Of a stretch of DNA of 64,000 bases, positions 1-8,535 are shown in pieces (the stretch's first letter is position 1; each line of letters starts with the position of its first letter). The stretch spans positions 62,001-126,000 of the forward strand of contig JAWLBB010000005.1 in assembly GCA_041395105.1 (NCBI GenBank), in the 5' to 3' direction. A model generated the notes under the pieces. It made no database searches, was not told the DNA's origin, and was given only the letters and a program-made list of their open reading frames with translations. Origin of the DNA: Opitutaceae bacterium (GTDB lineage: Bacteria; Verrucomicrobiota; Verrucomicrobiia; Opitutales; Opitutaceae). The position numbers were made by a program, and so were the translations under genes.

Positions 1-168
1 TTTCGCCGCCGTGCATTCGCCCGACCCAACCCGGACAAGCGATGGCCCCACCTGCCGGGGTGCCGTTAATCGGGGATTGAAGAGGGGTCCTGATGAGCGC
101 GCATCATAGTCGAAATCGCGGATCGATTCCTTGATTAAATCGCCAAAAACAAGCATTATCTGGTCAAT

Positions 169-1050
169 ATGGTGGACAGAAAGATCCCCGTTCTCCCGTG
201 CTCGACCTTCATTCCCGACCCGGATTTCCCCCTGGCCATCCGCCAGAACACCCGACACGGGTCGATCGACCTGCACGCGCACGAATTTATCGAACTGGTC
301 ATTATCCGATCCGGGCGGGCCAGGCACTTCTCGCCCGGCGACGAGTACCCGATCTCCAGCGGCGACGTCTTCGTGGTCCATCTGGACGAGGCCCACGGCT
401 ACCGGGCCGATCAGGACCTGGATCTGGTCAATATCCTCTACCGCCCCGGGGCCTTCCTTGACAACGATCCCGCATTGAGGGATTTGCAGGGATTCAGGGC
501 TCTCTTCAGTCTCGATCCGGCTGACCGGTCCTCACATGGATTCGGGACACGGCTGCATCTCTCCGACGATGCCCGCGTCCAGGTCAACCAATTGATCGAT
601 TCCATGGGGCGGGAAACCACCACGTCTGCTCCGGGGTTCCGGGCGGTCGTCTGCGGGCTCCTGACCCAACTCGCGGTCACCCTTTCGCGCCTTTACTCGG
701 ACACGACCTGGCACACCGAGGCGGCCCTGCTGGAGATCGAACCGACCCTCCAACACCTGAGGCGCTCATTTGATCGAGACCTGAAGCTTGACGATCTGGC
801 CAGCCAGGCCGGTATGTCCGTCAGCACCCTGCTTCGCCGATTTCGCACGGCGACCGGTTCTTCTCCGGTCGAGTTCCTCCTCCGGCTTCGCCTTGAGCGC
901 GCCCGGGAGATTCTTTCGACCACGGATCGCCGCATCACCGACATCGCCTTTGATTGCGGTTTCCGGGACAGCAACTACTTCACCCGGCAGTTCAAACGCC
1001 ACACCGGCTTGAGTCCCAGGGCCTATCGTCGGTCTCTCCGCTACCTGTGA
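169..1050 (+). CDS. AraC-family transcriptional regulator
   Basis: A 293-aa regulator. The N-terminal ~150 residues look like an AraC-type cupin sensor (a His-rich start with HAHEF, then a GDVFVVHLDEAHGY stretch). Residues ~190-290 form the double helix-turn-helix DNA-binding domain, with the typical LDDLASQAGMS first helix-turn-helix and the ITDIAFDCGF...YFTRQFKRHTGLSP signature near the C-terminus. Such proteins usually bind a small ligand, often a sugar, and activate neighbouring genes; the ligand cannot be read from the sequence. No clear ribosome binding site precedes the ATG. The gene is convergent with the small hypothetical gene that follows (6 nt between stops). A degenerate copy of its C-terminal motif lies about 750 bp downstream. 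Confidence 0.93.
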   Translation: MVDRKIPVLPCSTFIPDPDFPLAIRQNTRHGSIDLHAHEFIELVIIRSGRARHFSPGDEYPISSGDVFVVHLDEAHGYRADQDLDLVNILYRPGAFLDNDPALRDLQGFRALFSLDPADRSSHGFGTRLHLSDDARVQVNQLIDSMGRETTTSAPGFRAVVCGLLTQLAVTLSRLYSDTTWHTEAALLEIEPTLQHLRRSFDRDLKLDDLASQAGMSVSTLLRRFRTATGSSPVEFLLRLRLERAREILSTTDRRITDIAFDCGFRDSNYFTRQFKRHTGLSPRAYRRSLRYL

Positions 1051-1056
1051 CGGAGA

Positions 1057-1455
1057 TCAGCTGCCGCTCAGGACAAAGTCGGCGATATAGTGCATGAGCA
1101 ACTGGCGCCCCTTGTCATCGGCTATGCCGGTGATGAGCGGAAAAGCGCTGGTCTTCTTTTCGTCATCAACGCGGATTTCACAGAAAGCCTGCGCTGCCTC
1201 GTTGATCTCCGCGATCTTGATCGACAGGGTCATCCGGTGCCCATGGGACGACTGATTGACCAGGAACATCGAATAGCCGTAGTGCGACCGCTCGTCACAG
1301 GAGAGATAGGTGAATTCGATGTCCGCGCCTTTCAATTCGGACTTTAACCAACGTGAGGCTTGGCTGACGACCTCGCAATTGAGGCCGGGATGGTCGCGCT
1401 TCTTGTTGATGACAAGCTTGAGATCGTTGGCTGGTTCTGGGTCTCCACTATACAT
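1057..1455 (-). CDS. hypothetical protein, 132 aa
   Basis: I do not recognise a family. The frame stays open upstream to 1569, but the ATG at 1455 (MYSGDPEPAND) is the best start because the upstream extension is Arg/Pro-rich and looks non-coding. The protein is soluble, mixed charged and hydrophobic, without a signal peptide or membrane segment, and has two lone cysteines in its central half. It converges with the AraC gene. Its codon use is less GC-extreme than its neighbours, which could mean recent acquisition. Existence is moderately certain; function is unknown. Confidence 0.55.
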   Translation of the reverse strand: MYSGDPEPANDLKLVINKKRDHPGLNCEVVSQASRWLKSELKGADIEFTYLSCDERSHYGYSMFLVNQSSHGHRMTLSIKIAEINEAAQAFCEIRVDDEKKTSAFPLITGIADDKGRQLLMHYIADFVLSGS

Positions 1456-1699
1456 GATTTGCGGCGGTCGGCAGGGCTGCAGGGCAAGACGCCTGCCAGG
1501 TCCCGTTTCAGTGACCGACCTCTTTACCGCCCACCTCAATCGAATCAAGCCGAATCGACCCGGGCCCATTTACGCAGAAAAACGGAGCCAAATTGAATGG
1601 CACCAAGGCAAGTGCTGCGCCATGCTCTTCAGGGATGTCGCCACACCACTGTGCCGGCGTTCTGGCGACCGGTCGGCACCGCCACACCATCCGGCGGCG

Positions 1700-1790
1700 G
1701 CACCAGGTCATTGCCGACAGCACCTTTGACTGCGGTTTCCGGGACAGCAGCTTCTTCATGCCCCCTTTTCAACGAGCCCCCGCCACCTCG
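1700..1790 (+). pseudogene. relic of an AraC-type DNA-binding domain
   Basis: In one forward frame this stretch reads IADSTFDCGFRDSSFF followed by PFQRAPATS. It aligns with ITDIAFDCGFRDSNYF and QFKRHTGLS of the intact AraC regulator 750 bp upstream. At the DNA level, about 26 of 29 bases around 1727-1755 match 950-978. No start, no N-terminal domain and no complete second helix remain, so this is a decayed duplicate or the tail of a deleted paralogue. The rest of 1456-1843 holds nothing else that I can identify apart from the terminator at 1791-1820. Confidence 0.6.
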
Positions 1791-1820
1791 AATAAAAAGC
1801 GGCGCCCCGGAGGACGCCGC
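1791..1820 (-). terminator. intrinsic terminator of the SMP-30-like gene
   Basis: Read on the minus strand, this is a GC stem (GCGGCGTCC paired with GGGGCGCCGC, one G-U pair) with a short loop, followed by TTTTTATT. It lies 24 nt after the stop of the gene ending at 1844, a classical rho-independent arrangement. Confidence 0.8.
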
Positions 1821-1843
1821 CCGAGATTGCCTGCCAGGCAACC

Positions 1844-2950
1844 CTATGGACCGTTCTTTCCGGGAACGCCGACACCGACCTGGGTGATCCTGGATCCGGC
1901 GCCCGGCGGGAATCCGAAGGCAGCCGCTCCCATGCTGGCCACAAACAGGCTCTTGCGGTCCAGTTTGCCCCGGCCAAAGGCCAGGCTGGTCGGGAAGTCG
2001 AAGAGAGGCGACGGGGCCAGATACGGCTCCACGACAGGTTCGATATCACCGGTCCCCGGATTGATACGGATGACCGGCGACAGAGGGAATCCGGCCATCC
2101 CGGTCACCGGGATGGCCGCGTAGAGCATCCCCTTCGAATCGATGACCAGTCCGTCCGGCGCCAGGAGCAGTCCCGGGGGGCCGGCGGGCGGGTAGGCACC
2201 CGCCACAACGGAGATCTCACCGGCCGATCCGTCCGGAAGGATCTGGATCTCGACGATGGTCGATTTCTCGGTATTCGCGACGTAGATCTGGTGCGGCAGG
2301 CCGAAGACAATCCCGTTGGCACCTCCCAGGGGAACCGGGTTGGGATCAAAATCGAAATCCGGCGCCAGCAGGTCGCTCTGCGCCCAGATCTCAAATGAAC
2401 CGCCCGGTTCAAGTCTCCAGACAAGCCCGGTGGCGAAGACGGGGTCGGGCCAATAATCAGAGACATAGAGGTTGCCCTGATGATCGAAGGTCAGGGCGTT
2501 GGGCACACTGATCTGAGCTGAGCCCGGAAGATGCTCGACCCCTCCATCGCGGCCGACCTTCCAGACCCCGTGCCTGCCGTCGCCCCGGGCGTCAAAGGCG
2601 ACATAGATGTTTCGGAAGACGTCGGTGACGACGCCGACAACCCCGTTCGCACCCGGTTCCGACGGCCCCAGGTCGGCCAGCACGGTCTCCTCACCGTCCG
2701 GGGCAATCCGGACGATCTCGTTCATGACCGCGACCCTTGGCGGACCAATCAGGGCCCGACGACTGATGATGGTATTTCCTTTCATATCCACGGCAATGCC
2801 CTCGGCACTCCCGTAAGCCGGCGGGGTTTCAACGGTGTAGATCACCTCAGCCTGACCCGGCTCCAGCTTGTTTTTCCCCTGGATCGGATTCGGCAGGGCG
2901 AGGATGACAAGGCCGATGGCGGCCCATCCTCCAATAATGACTCTCTTCAT
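1844..2950 (-). CDS. secreted SMP-30/gluconolactonase-like beta-propeller protein
   Basis: A 368-aa protein with an N-terminal signal sequence (MKRVIIGGWAAIGLVILALP) followed by six-bladed propeller repeats of the SMP-30/gluconolactonase/NHL type. These repeats show a GIAVDMKGN blade start, ANGVVGVVTD, PNALTFDHQGNLYVSDYW, GGANGIVF and APDGLVIDSKGMLYAA. Family members are calcium-dependent lactonases or periplasmic binding propellers; the substrate cannot be told. The ATG at 2950 is preceded by AAAGGAA at good spacing and is preferred to the in-frame ATG at 2968, which has no Shine-Dalgarno. An intrinsic terminator follows. It appears monocistronic. Confidence 0.85.
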   Translation of the reverse strand: MKRVIIGGWAAIGLVILALPNPIQGKNKLEPGQAEVIYTVETPPAYGSAEGIAVDMKGNTIISRRALIGPPRVAVMNEIVRIAPDGEETVLADLGPSEPGANGVVGVVTDVFRNIYVAFDARGDGRHGVWKVGRDGGVEHLPGSAQISVPNALTFDHQGNLYVSDYWPDPVFATGLVWRLEPGGSFEIWAQSDLLAPDFDFDPNPVPLGGANGIVFGLPHQIYVANTEKSTIVEIQILPDGSAGEISVVAGAYPPAGPPGLLLAPDGLVIDSKGMLYAAIPVTGMAGFPLSPVIRINPGTGDIEPVVEPYLAPSPLFDFPTSLAFGRGKLDRKSLFVASMGAAAFGFPPGAGSRITQVGVGVPGKNGP

Positions 2951-3091
2951 GGTTTTCCTTTGATTCATGGTCAGTTGCTCGGGGAACTCTGTTGGTTCCC
3001 CTCAGCACAAACGTTTTCCGGGTTCGAAACCGGCCAAGGAATTTTCAGGGGCACCCGGACGGCCCAAAGCGCCTGTCAGCCAAAAGGTGAG

Positions 3092-6000
3092 TCACCCTTC
3101 GACCGGGCGACCCGGCTGCATTCGGATTCGCCCGCCGGGCGGGCCAACCTCGTGTTCCCCGGACCCAGCCACAGCCCTTTCTTCCCTTCCCGGTTCACGT
3201 TCCGGTGCGGACTCCTCGATGGTGATGAGTTGATCCACCGTCACGCCGTTGAGTTCCTGCACCATGCCGGAGGGCCACTCAACGCGGAGCGTTTCAATGA
3301 CCGAAGCATCGCCGAGCCCGAAATGGGCGCGCAGTTCGCCGGGGGTGTCGCCGTTCCCGCCAATCTGCCGCAGCTGGCTGATCTCCCTGCCGCCGATCAC
3401 GGCCCGGACCCTCACCTTCGCCCCGAAGGCGGTCCGGTTCGAGACAGTGCCCACAAGACGGATCATGATCCAGTGGTTCGTGCCACCTTCGTTGCGGAAG
3501 AGTTGAAAAGAGTGCCCTGAATCATCGATCGGCTCATTGGTGACCGACAGGTCGAGGTCTCCGTCATTGTCGAAATCGACCCAGGCACAGCGCAACGACC
3601 CGAGCTTGTCGTCCACCGGGGGCGTAGGGACGACCAGCCTGAAACGGTCGCCACCCTCATTGTGATACAGAAGGTTGGACCCGTTTCCGTTGGCAATGAA
3701 GAAGTCAATCCACCCGTCATTGTCGAAATCACCCCAGGCCGATCCGTTGGCCGCGACCGAGGCCGCCGACGGGATCGCCCTGACCGCGTCGTAAAATCCA
3801 GAGGCACCTTCGTTGCGGAAGAGATGACAACCGGCTGCCGTCTTCCAAGTGCAGCAGAGCAGGTCCAGGTCCCCGTCATTGTCGAAGTCCGCGCTCGAGA
3901 GGCTCAGATCGTCGGCCAGCGAGGGAACACCACCCTCCTCCGATGAAACCCAACTGAAAGTGCCATTTCCCTCGTTCCGGAACTGGACCTCATCCTGTCC
4001 GCCGATGAACAGATCGACGTCTCCGTCGCCGTCGAAGTCACTCCAGGCGAGTCCATCCGAGAAGCCCACCGTCTGATTGGCCTCGTTGGCCACCGGGGTC
4101 ATGGTCCCATCGCCGTTGTTGCGGTAAATCCGGTTCGGCTCCATGTTGCTGGTCACGTAGAGATCCACGAAGCCGTCATTATCATAATCGCCCCAGGCGG
4201 CATTGTCGGAACTGGTCGGCGTTTCAACCCAGACGCCACTGTACTCCCGAGCCAATCCCCCTCGACCGTCATTGCGGTAGAATCCATCAATCTGATCGTC
4301 GTCTGTGGCGATGAAGAGATCCAGGTCTCCGTCATTGTCCTGATCCGCCCAAACCGGCTGGTTGGGCGATTTCAGACCCGTCGCCGCAATTCCCTCTTCA
4401 TCCCTGCGAAACGCCCCGCCGCCCAGGTTGCGGTAGAGGTGAACGATCGCCCTGCCCTGCTCCGCCAGGACCAGATCCACCAAGCCATCACCATCGTAGT
4501 CACCCCACCCCTGGCCGATGAAACGGGCCTGCCCGTCGAGGGCAGGTCCTGACATCAGCCGGGTGAACGAGACCGCGGTCAAGGGCCGGACGTCATCCAA
4601 ATGCATCGGTATGGCCGCAAGTTCGCCCTGTTGCTCCATTTTGCGGATACGGGCCAACTGGGTGTCCCGGACACGGTCAAGCTCCGCGAAGGCCGCCCGG
4701 ATCTCCGGATCGTCAAGATAGGGTTCCCATTCGTCCCTTCGAAGAAGTCCGTCCCAGTACCACCCGGTCTGCCCGGACGCAAAGAGCGTCCGCAGGTCCG
4801 TAAGCACGCCGGCCCGGTCTCCCCTCAAGGCGTGGATCCGTGCCCACAGGGCCCGGTTCTCGTTCCGGTCGGGCAGCCATGTGCTCTCGACCGTTGCCTC
4901 AATCCCGTCCAAAAGATTGCCCGCCGCCTCTTTCCGACCCGCCGCCTGGAGGGTCCGGACCACGCCGAGAGCCAGGCCCGCCCGGGTGATATCGAGCAGG
5001 TGATCGCATCGAACCAGTCGCCGCATCCATCCGGAAAGCTCCCCGTCCTCAAAGTCATCGACCGGGACCCAGCCCTCACCGGGCACCCCCAGGTTCTCCC
5101 CGTCCGGATAGACCCAGATGTCATCCACATACACGGGAAGCCGGCGGCGGAGATCCGCCGGGGCCTGACCGGTGTTCTGAACGAGAACGAGAAGATCAAG
5201 GGCTTCCCGGGTTTCCTTCCTGTAGTGCGCCTCCCTGAAGATGGCGGTCTGGTCCGGGAACCGCCGGCCGCCGCGGATATGGACGTCGAAAGTGTTGCTG
5301 TCAGGGTCGACGACATACCAGAGCTCATGGAAGACCGCCGTCTCCGTGGGAGCCGCTACAAGTTCGACAAAAGCCGTCCCGTCGCGCAGTTCCAGGCCAC
5401 CGTCGGGCGCGTAACGCGACTGAATGGAGAGATCCCCATAGGTCGGCGCCGCATAGTCCGAAGAGCCGGCCGACGACGCCAGGCCCCACACGAAGTCCAT
5501 GACGGCCGTCCTCGGATCAAAAGCCGGCCGTCCGATCCTGAGGTAGAGAGTGCGGCGGCCGGAGGCGGTTATCCGGGCGGCCGGCGGCAGCCGGATGGCA
5601 GCCGATCGATGGCGGGGATGCCACCGCGTAATCACATGACCGGGATTCCATTCCCAGATCTCACCCCGGAGAAAGCCGGGATCGAACTCGAGCACGCCGT
5701 CGCCGCCCGGTTCGAAGGGGTCCGCAGCCACCCGGAAGGTCGCCCGTCCCGGATCGTCCCCCGGCGGATCCGATTCGGCGGCGAAGTGGGTCCGGCAGAA
5801 CCCCAGGGCCTGTTCCGTCCGGCCCTTCGCGAGAAGGGCATCCAGCAGGGGGAGCAGAGACACCGAATCCTCCGCCTGTTCGGCCCCGAGACCCGAGCCG
5901 TAGTAGGGCAAGGCCAGCAAGAGCGGATCACCGTTGGCCCCCACGGCGTGCGGGAGCCGGCCGGTCGGATTCTCCCGGAAAAAGGCCAGGGCCTCATCGA

Positions 6001-7636
6001 CCTCGCCCCGGAGAAGATGCACCTTGACCTGCAGGCTGTTGGCCAGATCCGATTCCGGGGCCACCCGAAGGGCCCGTTCCGTCCACCAGACAGCCGCCTC
6101 GAGGTCGCCGAGGACGCGGTAAAGGTCGCCGATCCGGTTGGGCAGATTGGGATTCCAGTTCTCGAGAGCGTAGGCCCGGCGGTACCAGAGCATGGCGTCG
6201 TCATGGCGTTGCAGCCTGTAGTCGAAATGGATACCCAGGGCCCTCGCGGCATCGGCGTGATCGGGATTCTGCCGCCACACCTCTCGGAGGATCCGGACGG
6301 TCTCATCCTCGCCATCTCCTTCCCTTTCCCCGGCCGGCGGACCCCCGACCGCAACGGCCACCGGGCCGTCGGCCGGCTGGGCCGGGAGCGGCCCAAGCCC
6401 GCGCGGCCACAGGAGAAGGGCGGTCAGGATCACCACGGCCGACACGGCCGCCATCAGGACCGTTCTGAGGCGGAATCGCCGCTTCCAGGGTGCCCGCCCC
6501 CGGTGTCGTTTCGCAGGCGATCCGTCCCGGGCACTCCGCAAATCGTCGAGCAGATCCGTGACGTTCTGATAGCGATGATCGGGATTCTTGGCCAGGCAAC
6601 GCGCAAGAACCTCGTCGCAGGAACGGGGCAACCCGGGAATCAGATCAACAGGTGAAACCGGATCCTCATCGAGAATCGCACGGACAGCCGACTGGGCGTT
6701 CCCGCCGAAGGGCCGCTTGCCGGTCAGCATTTCATACAGGACAACCCCGAACGACCAGATATCCGTGCGCCCGTCGATGACCCCGCCCATGGCTTGTTCC
6801 GGCGACATATAGGCGAGGGTTCCCGCCATTTGCCCGATCTGAGTGTAGCCGGACTCGTTGGAAAGCTTGGCCAGGCCGAAATCGAGAAGAACAACCGTGC
6901 CCTGACCGGTGATCATGATATTCCCGGGTTTAATGTCCCGGTGGGTGACGCCCTGTTCGTGCGCCTTCTGCAAACCAGAGACCAACTGAACCGCAATATC
7001 GAGGGCTTCATCGACCGGCAACGGCCCCCCTTTGATTTTTTCCGTCAACGTCTGGCCCGGGTAATACCCCATGGCGATAAACATCTGGTGATCGACCGTC
7101 TCGGCGATTTCGTGGACGGTCGCGATATTCGGGTGATTCAGGCCGGAAGCCGCCTTGGCTTCGTGAATGAACCGCTCCTTGGCATCAGGATCCGCGCTGA
7201 GCGACGGAGGCAGGAATTTCAGGGCGACCATCCGGTCGAGGGTCCGGTCCCGGGCCCGGTAGACCATGCCCATTCCCCCTCGTCCGATCGATTCGAGGAT
7301 TTCAAAGCGGGAGATGGTTCGGCCAATCAGCGGATCCTCTTCGGGCACTTCCTGCAGGTTGCCGTCCAGCCACTCCGCCGCCTTGTGAGGATTCCGACTC
7401 AGGCTTTCCAGGGCAGGTCGGATCATGCCATCCATCAGGTCGTCAAACGGAGAATCGCCCGATTCGGTCTCTGCCAGCAGGGCGGAGATCCGCCCGTGCA
7501 GGTCCCGATCGCCGCCACAGGCACGCTCAAGGAAAAGGCCGCGTTCATCTTCAGAAAGGTCTGCGGCCTGCTCGAAGATCTCCCGGATCATCCTGAGGCG
7601 CTCTGAGGACAGCGGTTCCTGACCCGGTTCCCTCAT
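3092..7636 (-). CDS. Ser/Thr protein kinase fused to TPR and FG-GAP/VCBS-ASPIC propeller
   Basis: A 1514-aa membrane-spanning kinase. Residues ~110-370 form a Hanks-type kinase domain with a glycine loop (GRGGMGMVY), catalytic Lys140, HRD at 232-234, DFG at 252-254 and SPE at 278-280, so it should be active. A basic stretch and one transmembrane helix (~392-410) follow. The extracytoplasmic part has TPR-like helices (~430-600), a beta-rich jelly-roll-like region (~650-880), more helices, then about seven FG-GAP/VCBS repeats with calcium-type DxDxDGxxD loops (for example WADQDNDGDLDLFIATDD). It ends in an ASPIC/UnbV domain (~1400-1480). It starts 3 nt after the stop of the ECF sigma gene, so the two are probably co-transcribed. 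The ECF plus kinase pairing is common in Planctomycetota/Verrucomicrobiota; the ASPIC-capped sensor is less usual. Confidence 0.93.
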   Translation of the reverse strand: MREPGQEPLSSERLRMIREIFEQAADLSEDERGLFLERACGGDRDLHGRISALLAETESGDSPFDDLMDGMIRPALESLSRNPHKAAEWLDGNLQEVPEEDPLIGRTISRFEILESIGRGGMGMVYRARDRTLDRMVALKFLPPSLSADPDAKERFIHEAKAASGLNHPNIATVHEIAETVDHQMFIAMGYYPGQTLTEKIKGGPLPVDEALDIAVQLVSGLQKAHEQGVTHRDIKPGNIMITGQGTVVLLDFGLAKLSNESGYTQIGQMAGTLAYMSPEQAMGGVIDGRTDIWSFGVVLYEMLTGKRPFGGNAQSAVRAILDEDPVSPVDLIPGLPRSCDEVLARCLAKNPDHRYQNVTDLLDDLRSARDGSPAKRHRGRAPWKRRFRLRTVLMAAVSAVVILTALLLWPRGLGPLPAQPADGPVAVAVGGPPAGEREGDGEDETVRILREVWRQNPDHADAARALGIHFDYRLQRHDDAMLWYRRAYALENWNPNLPNRIGDLYRVLGDLEAAVWWTERALRVAPESDLANSLQVKVHLLRGEVDEALAFFRENPTGRLPHAVGANGDPLLLALPYYGSGLGAEQAEDSVSLLPLLDALLAKGRTEQALGFCRTHFAAESDPPGDDPGRATFRVAADPFEPGGDGVLEFDPGFLRGEIWEWNPGHVITRWHPRHRSAAIRLPPAARITASGRRTLYLRIGRPAFDPRTAVMDFVWGLASSAGSSDYAAPTYGDLSIQSRYAPDGGLELRDGTAFVELVAAPTETAVFHELWYVVDPDSNTFDVHIRGGRRFPDQTAIFREAHYRKETREALDLLVLVQNTGQAPADLRRRLPVYVDDIWVYPDGENLGVPGEGWVPVDDFEDGELSGWMRRLVRCDHLLDITRAGLALGVVRTLQAAGRKEAAGNLLDGIEATVESTWLPDRNENRALWARIHALRGDRAGVLTDLRTLFASGQTGWYWDGLLRRDEWEPYLDDPEIRAAFAELDRVRDTQLARIRKMEQQGELAAIPMHLDDVRPLTAVSFTRLMSGPALDGQARFIGQGWGDYDGDGLVDLVLAEQGRAIVHLYRNLGGGAFRRDEEGIAATGLKSPNQPVWADQDNDGDLDLFIATDDDQIDGFYRNDGRGGLAREYSGVWVETPTSSDNAAWGDYDNDGFVDLYVTSNMEPNRIYRNNGDGTMTPVANEANQTVGFSDGLAWSDFDGDGDVDLFIGGQDEVQFRNEGNGTFSWVSSEEGGVPSLADDLSLSSADFDNDGDLDLLCCTWKTAAGCHLFRNEGASGFYDAVRAIPSAASVAANGSAWGDFDNDGWIDFFIANGNGSNLLYHNEGGDRFRLVVPTPPVDDKLGSLRCAWVDFDNDGDLDLSVTNEPIDDSGHSFQLFRNEGGTNHWIMIRLVGTVSNRTAFGAKVRVRAVIGGREISQLRQIGGNGDTPGELRAHFGLGDASVIETLRVEWPSGMVQELNGVTVDQLITIEESAPEREPGREERAVAGSGEHEVGPPGGRIRMQPGRPVEG

Positions 7637-7639
7637 GGT

Positions 7640-8263
7640 TCAGGCAGCCTGCCCCTTTCGGATCTCCAGGTTGAGCCAGGCCCGCGCCCAGGCCAGACGC
7701 CGCCGGACCATTCGCTCAGACATCCCCAAAGCCCCGGCAACCTCGCCCTGCGTCAACCCGGCAAAGTAATGGAGTTTGACCAGCTCGACCGTTTCGGGGT
7801 CGCTCACCGCCAACGCCTCCAGGGCTTCGTCCAACAGCAGCAGCGCATGATCGCGAGAGGGAATCGTCGCCGGGTCCGCCGCTTCCCAGTTCCAGGCATC
7901 CAGGTCAACCCGCTGGAGCCCTCCCCCGTGGCGGATCCGTTTCCTCCTGCGGGCCCGGTCAACCAGTATGTGACGCATGGTCTGCGCCACTGCGGCGCAC
8001 AAATGAGCGCGGTTCTCAAATTCCGGCTGCCCACCTCCCCCCAGCTTCAGCCACGCTTCATGGACCAGGGCGGTGGCCTGAAGAGTCTGCAAACCACCCT
8101 GACCCGCCATTCGAGCCGCGGCCAGCCTGCGAAGCTCCCCATACAGGGTCGTCGTCAGATCGACTCTGCTCCTGTCCGGATGCGGATCACTCCCATCCCT
8201 GTCTGTCCTGCTCCTGCACACGGGCTTCCAATACAGCTCCGCCACGATGAGCGATTCTGGCAT
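7640..8263 (-). CDS. ECF-subfamily RNA polymerase sigma factor
   Basis: A 207-aa sigma-70 family factor of the planctomycete/verrucomicrobial ECF type. Region 2 is recognisable from YGELRRLAAARM, ALVHEAWLKL and the AQTMRHILVDRARRR helix that contacts the -10 element. Region 4 is recognisable from VELVKLHYFAGLTQGEVAGALGMS followed by the RMVRRRLAWARAWL recognition helix. No anti-sigma gene is adjacent. Instead the next gene, 3 nt away, is a transmembrane Ser/Thr kinase, which suggests activity is controlled by phosphorylation. That control is an inference from context. The first ~35 residues are poorly conserved, so a later start is possible. Confidence 0.92.
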   Translation of the reverse strand: MPESLIVAELYWKPVCRSRTDRDGSDPHPDRSRVDLTTTLYGELRRLAAARMAGQGGLQTLQATALVHEAWLKLGGGGQPEFENRAHLCAAVAQTMRHILVDRARRRKRIRHGGGLQRVDLDAWNWEAADPATIPSRDHALLLLDEALEALAVSDPETVELVKLHYFAGLTQGEVAGALGMSERMVRRRLAWARAWLNLEIRKGQAA

Positions 8264-8535
8264 TCTATACCCACAAACCGCTCAGGTCCAGTACCTATCC
8301 CTGACAACCACGATCAGGCGCTTTCGGCTTTGTCACGCAGTTCGTAAGAAGGCCGAAGGCGAAGGCGGCAGTCGGGGATTGGGAAACAAATGCCAGGGCG
8401 GGGTATTCTGACCCGAAAAATGAGGACTATTCCCCAGGACTGAGTTGGGCGATTTCTGCTACAGTTTCGTCCGGGTCACCCGTTTCCCAATACAAACGAT
8501 AATCACTCGAGCAAAGACAACGGACCACCCACCCT

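Noticed and set aside
4601..6655. 684-codon plus-strand frame opposite the kinase gene
   Set aside because: High-GC antisense shadow; Arg/Pro/Gly-rich, with no family features, while the opposite strand carries clear domains.
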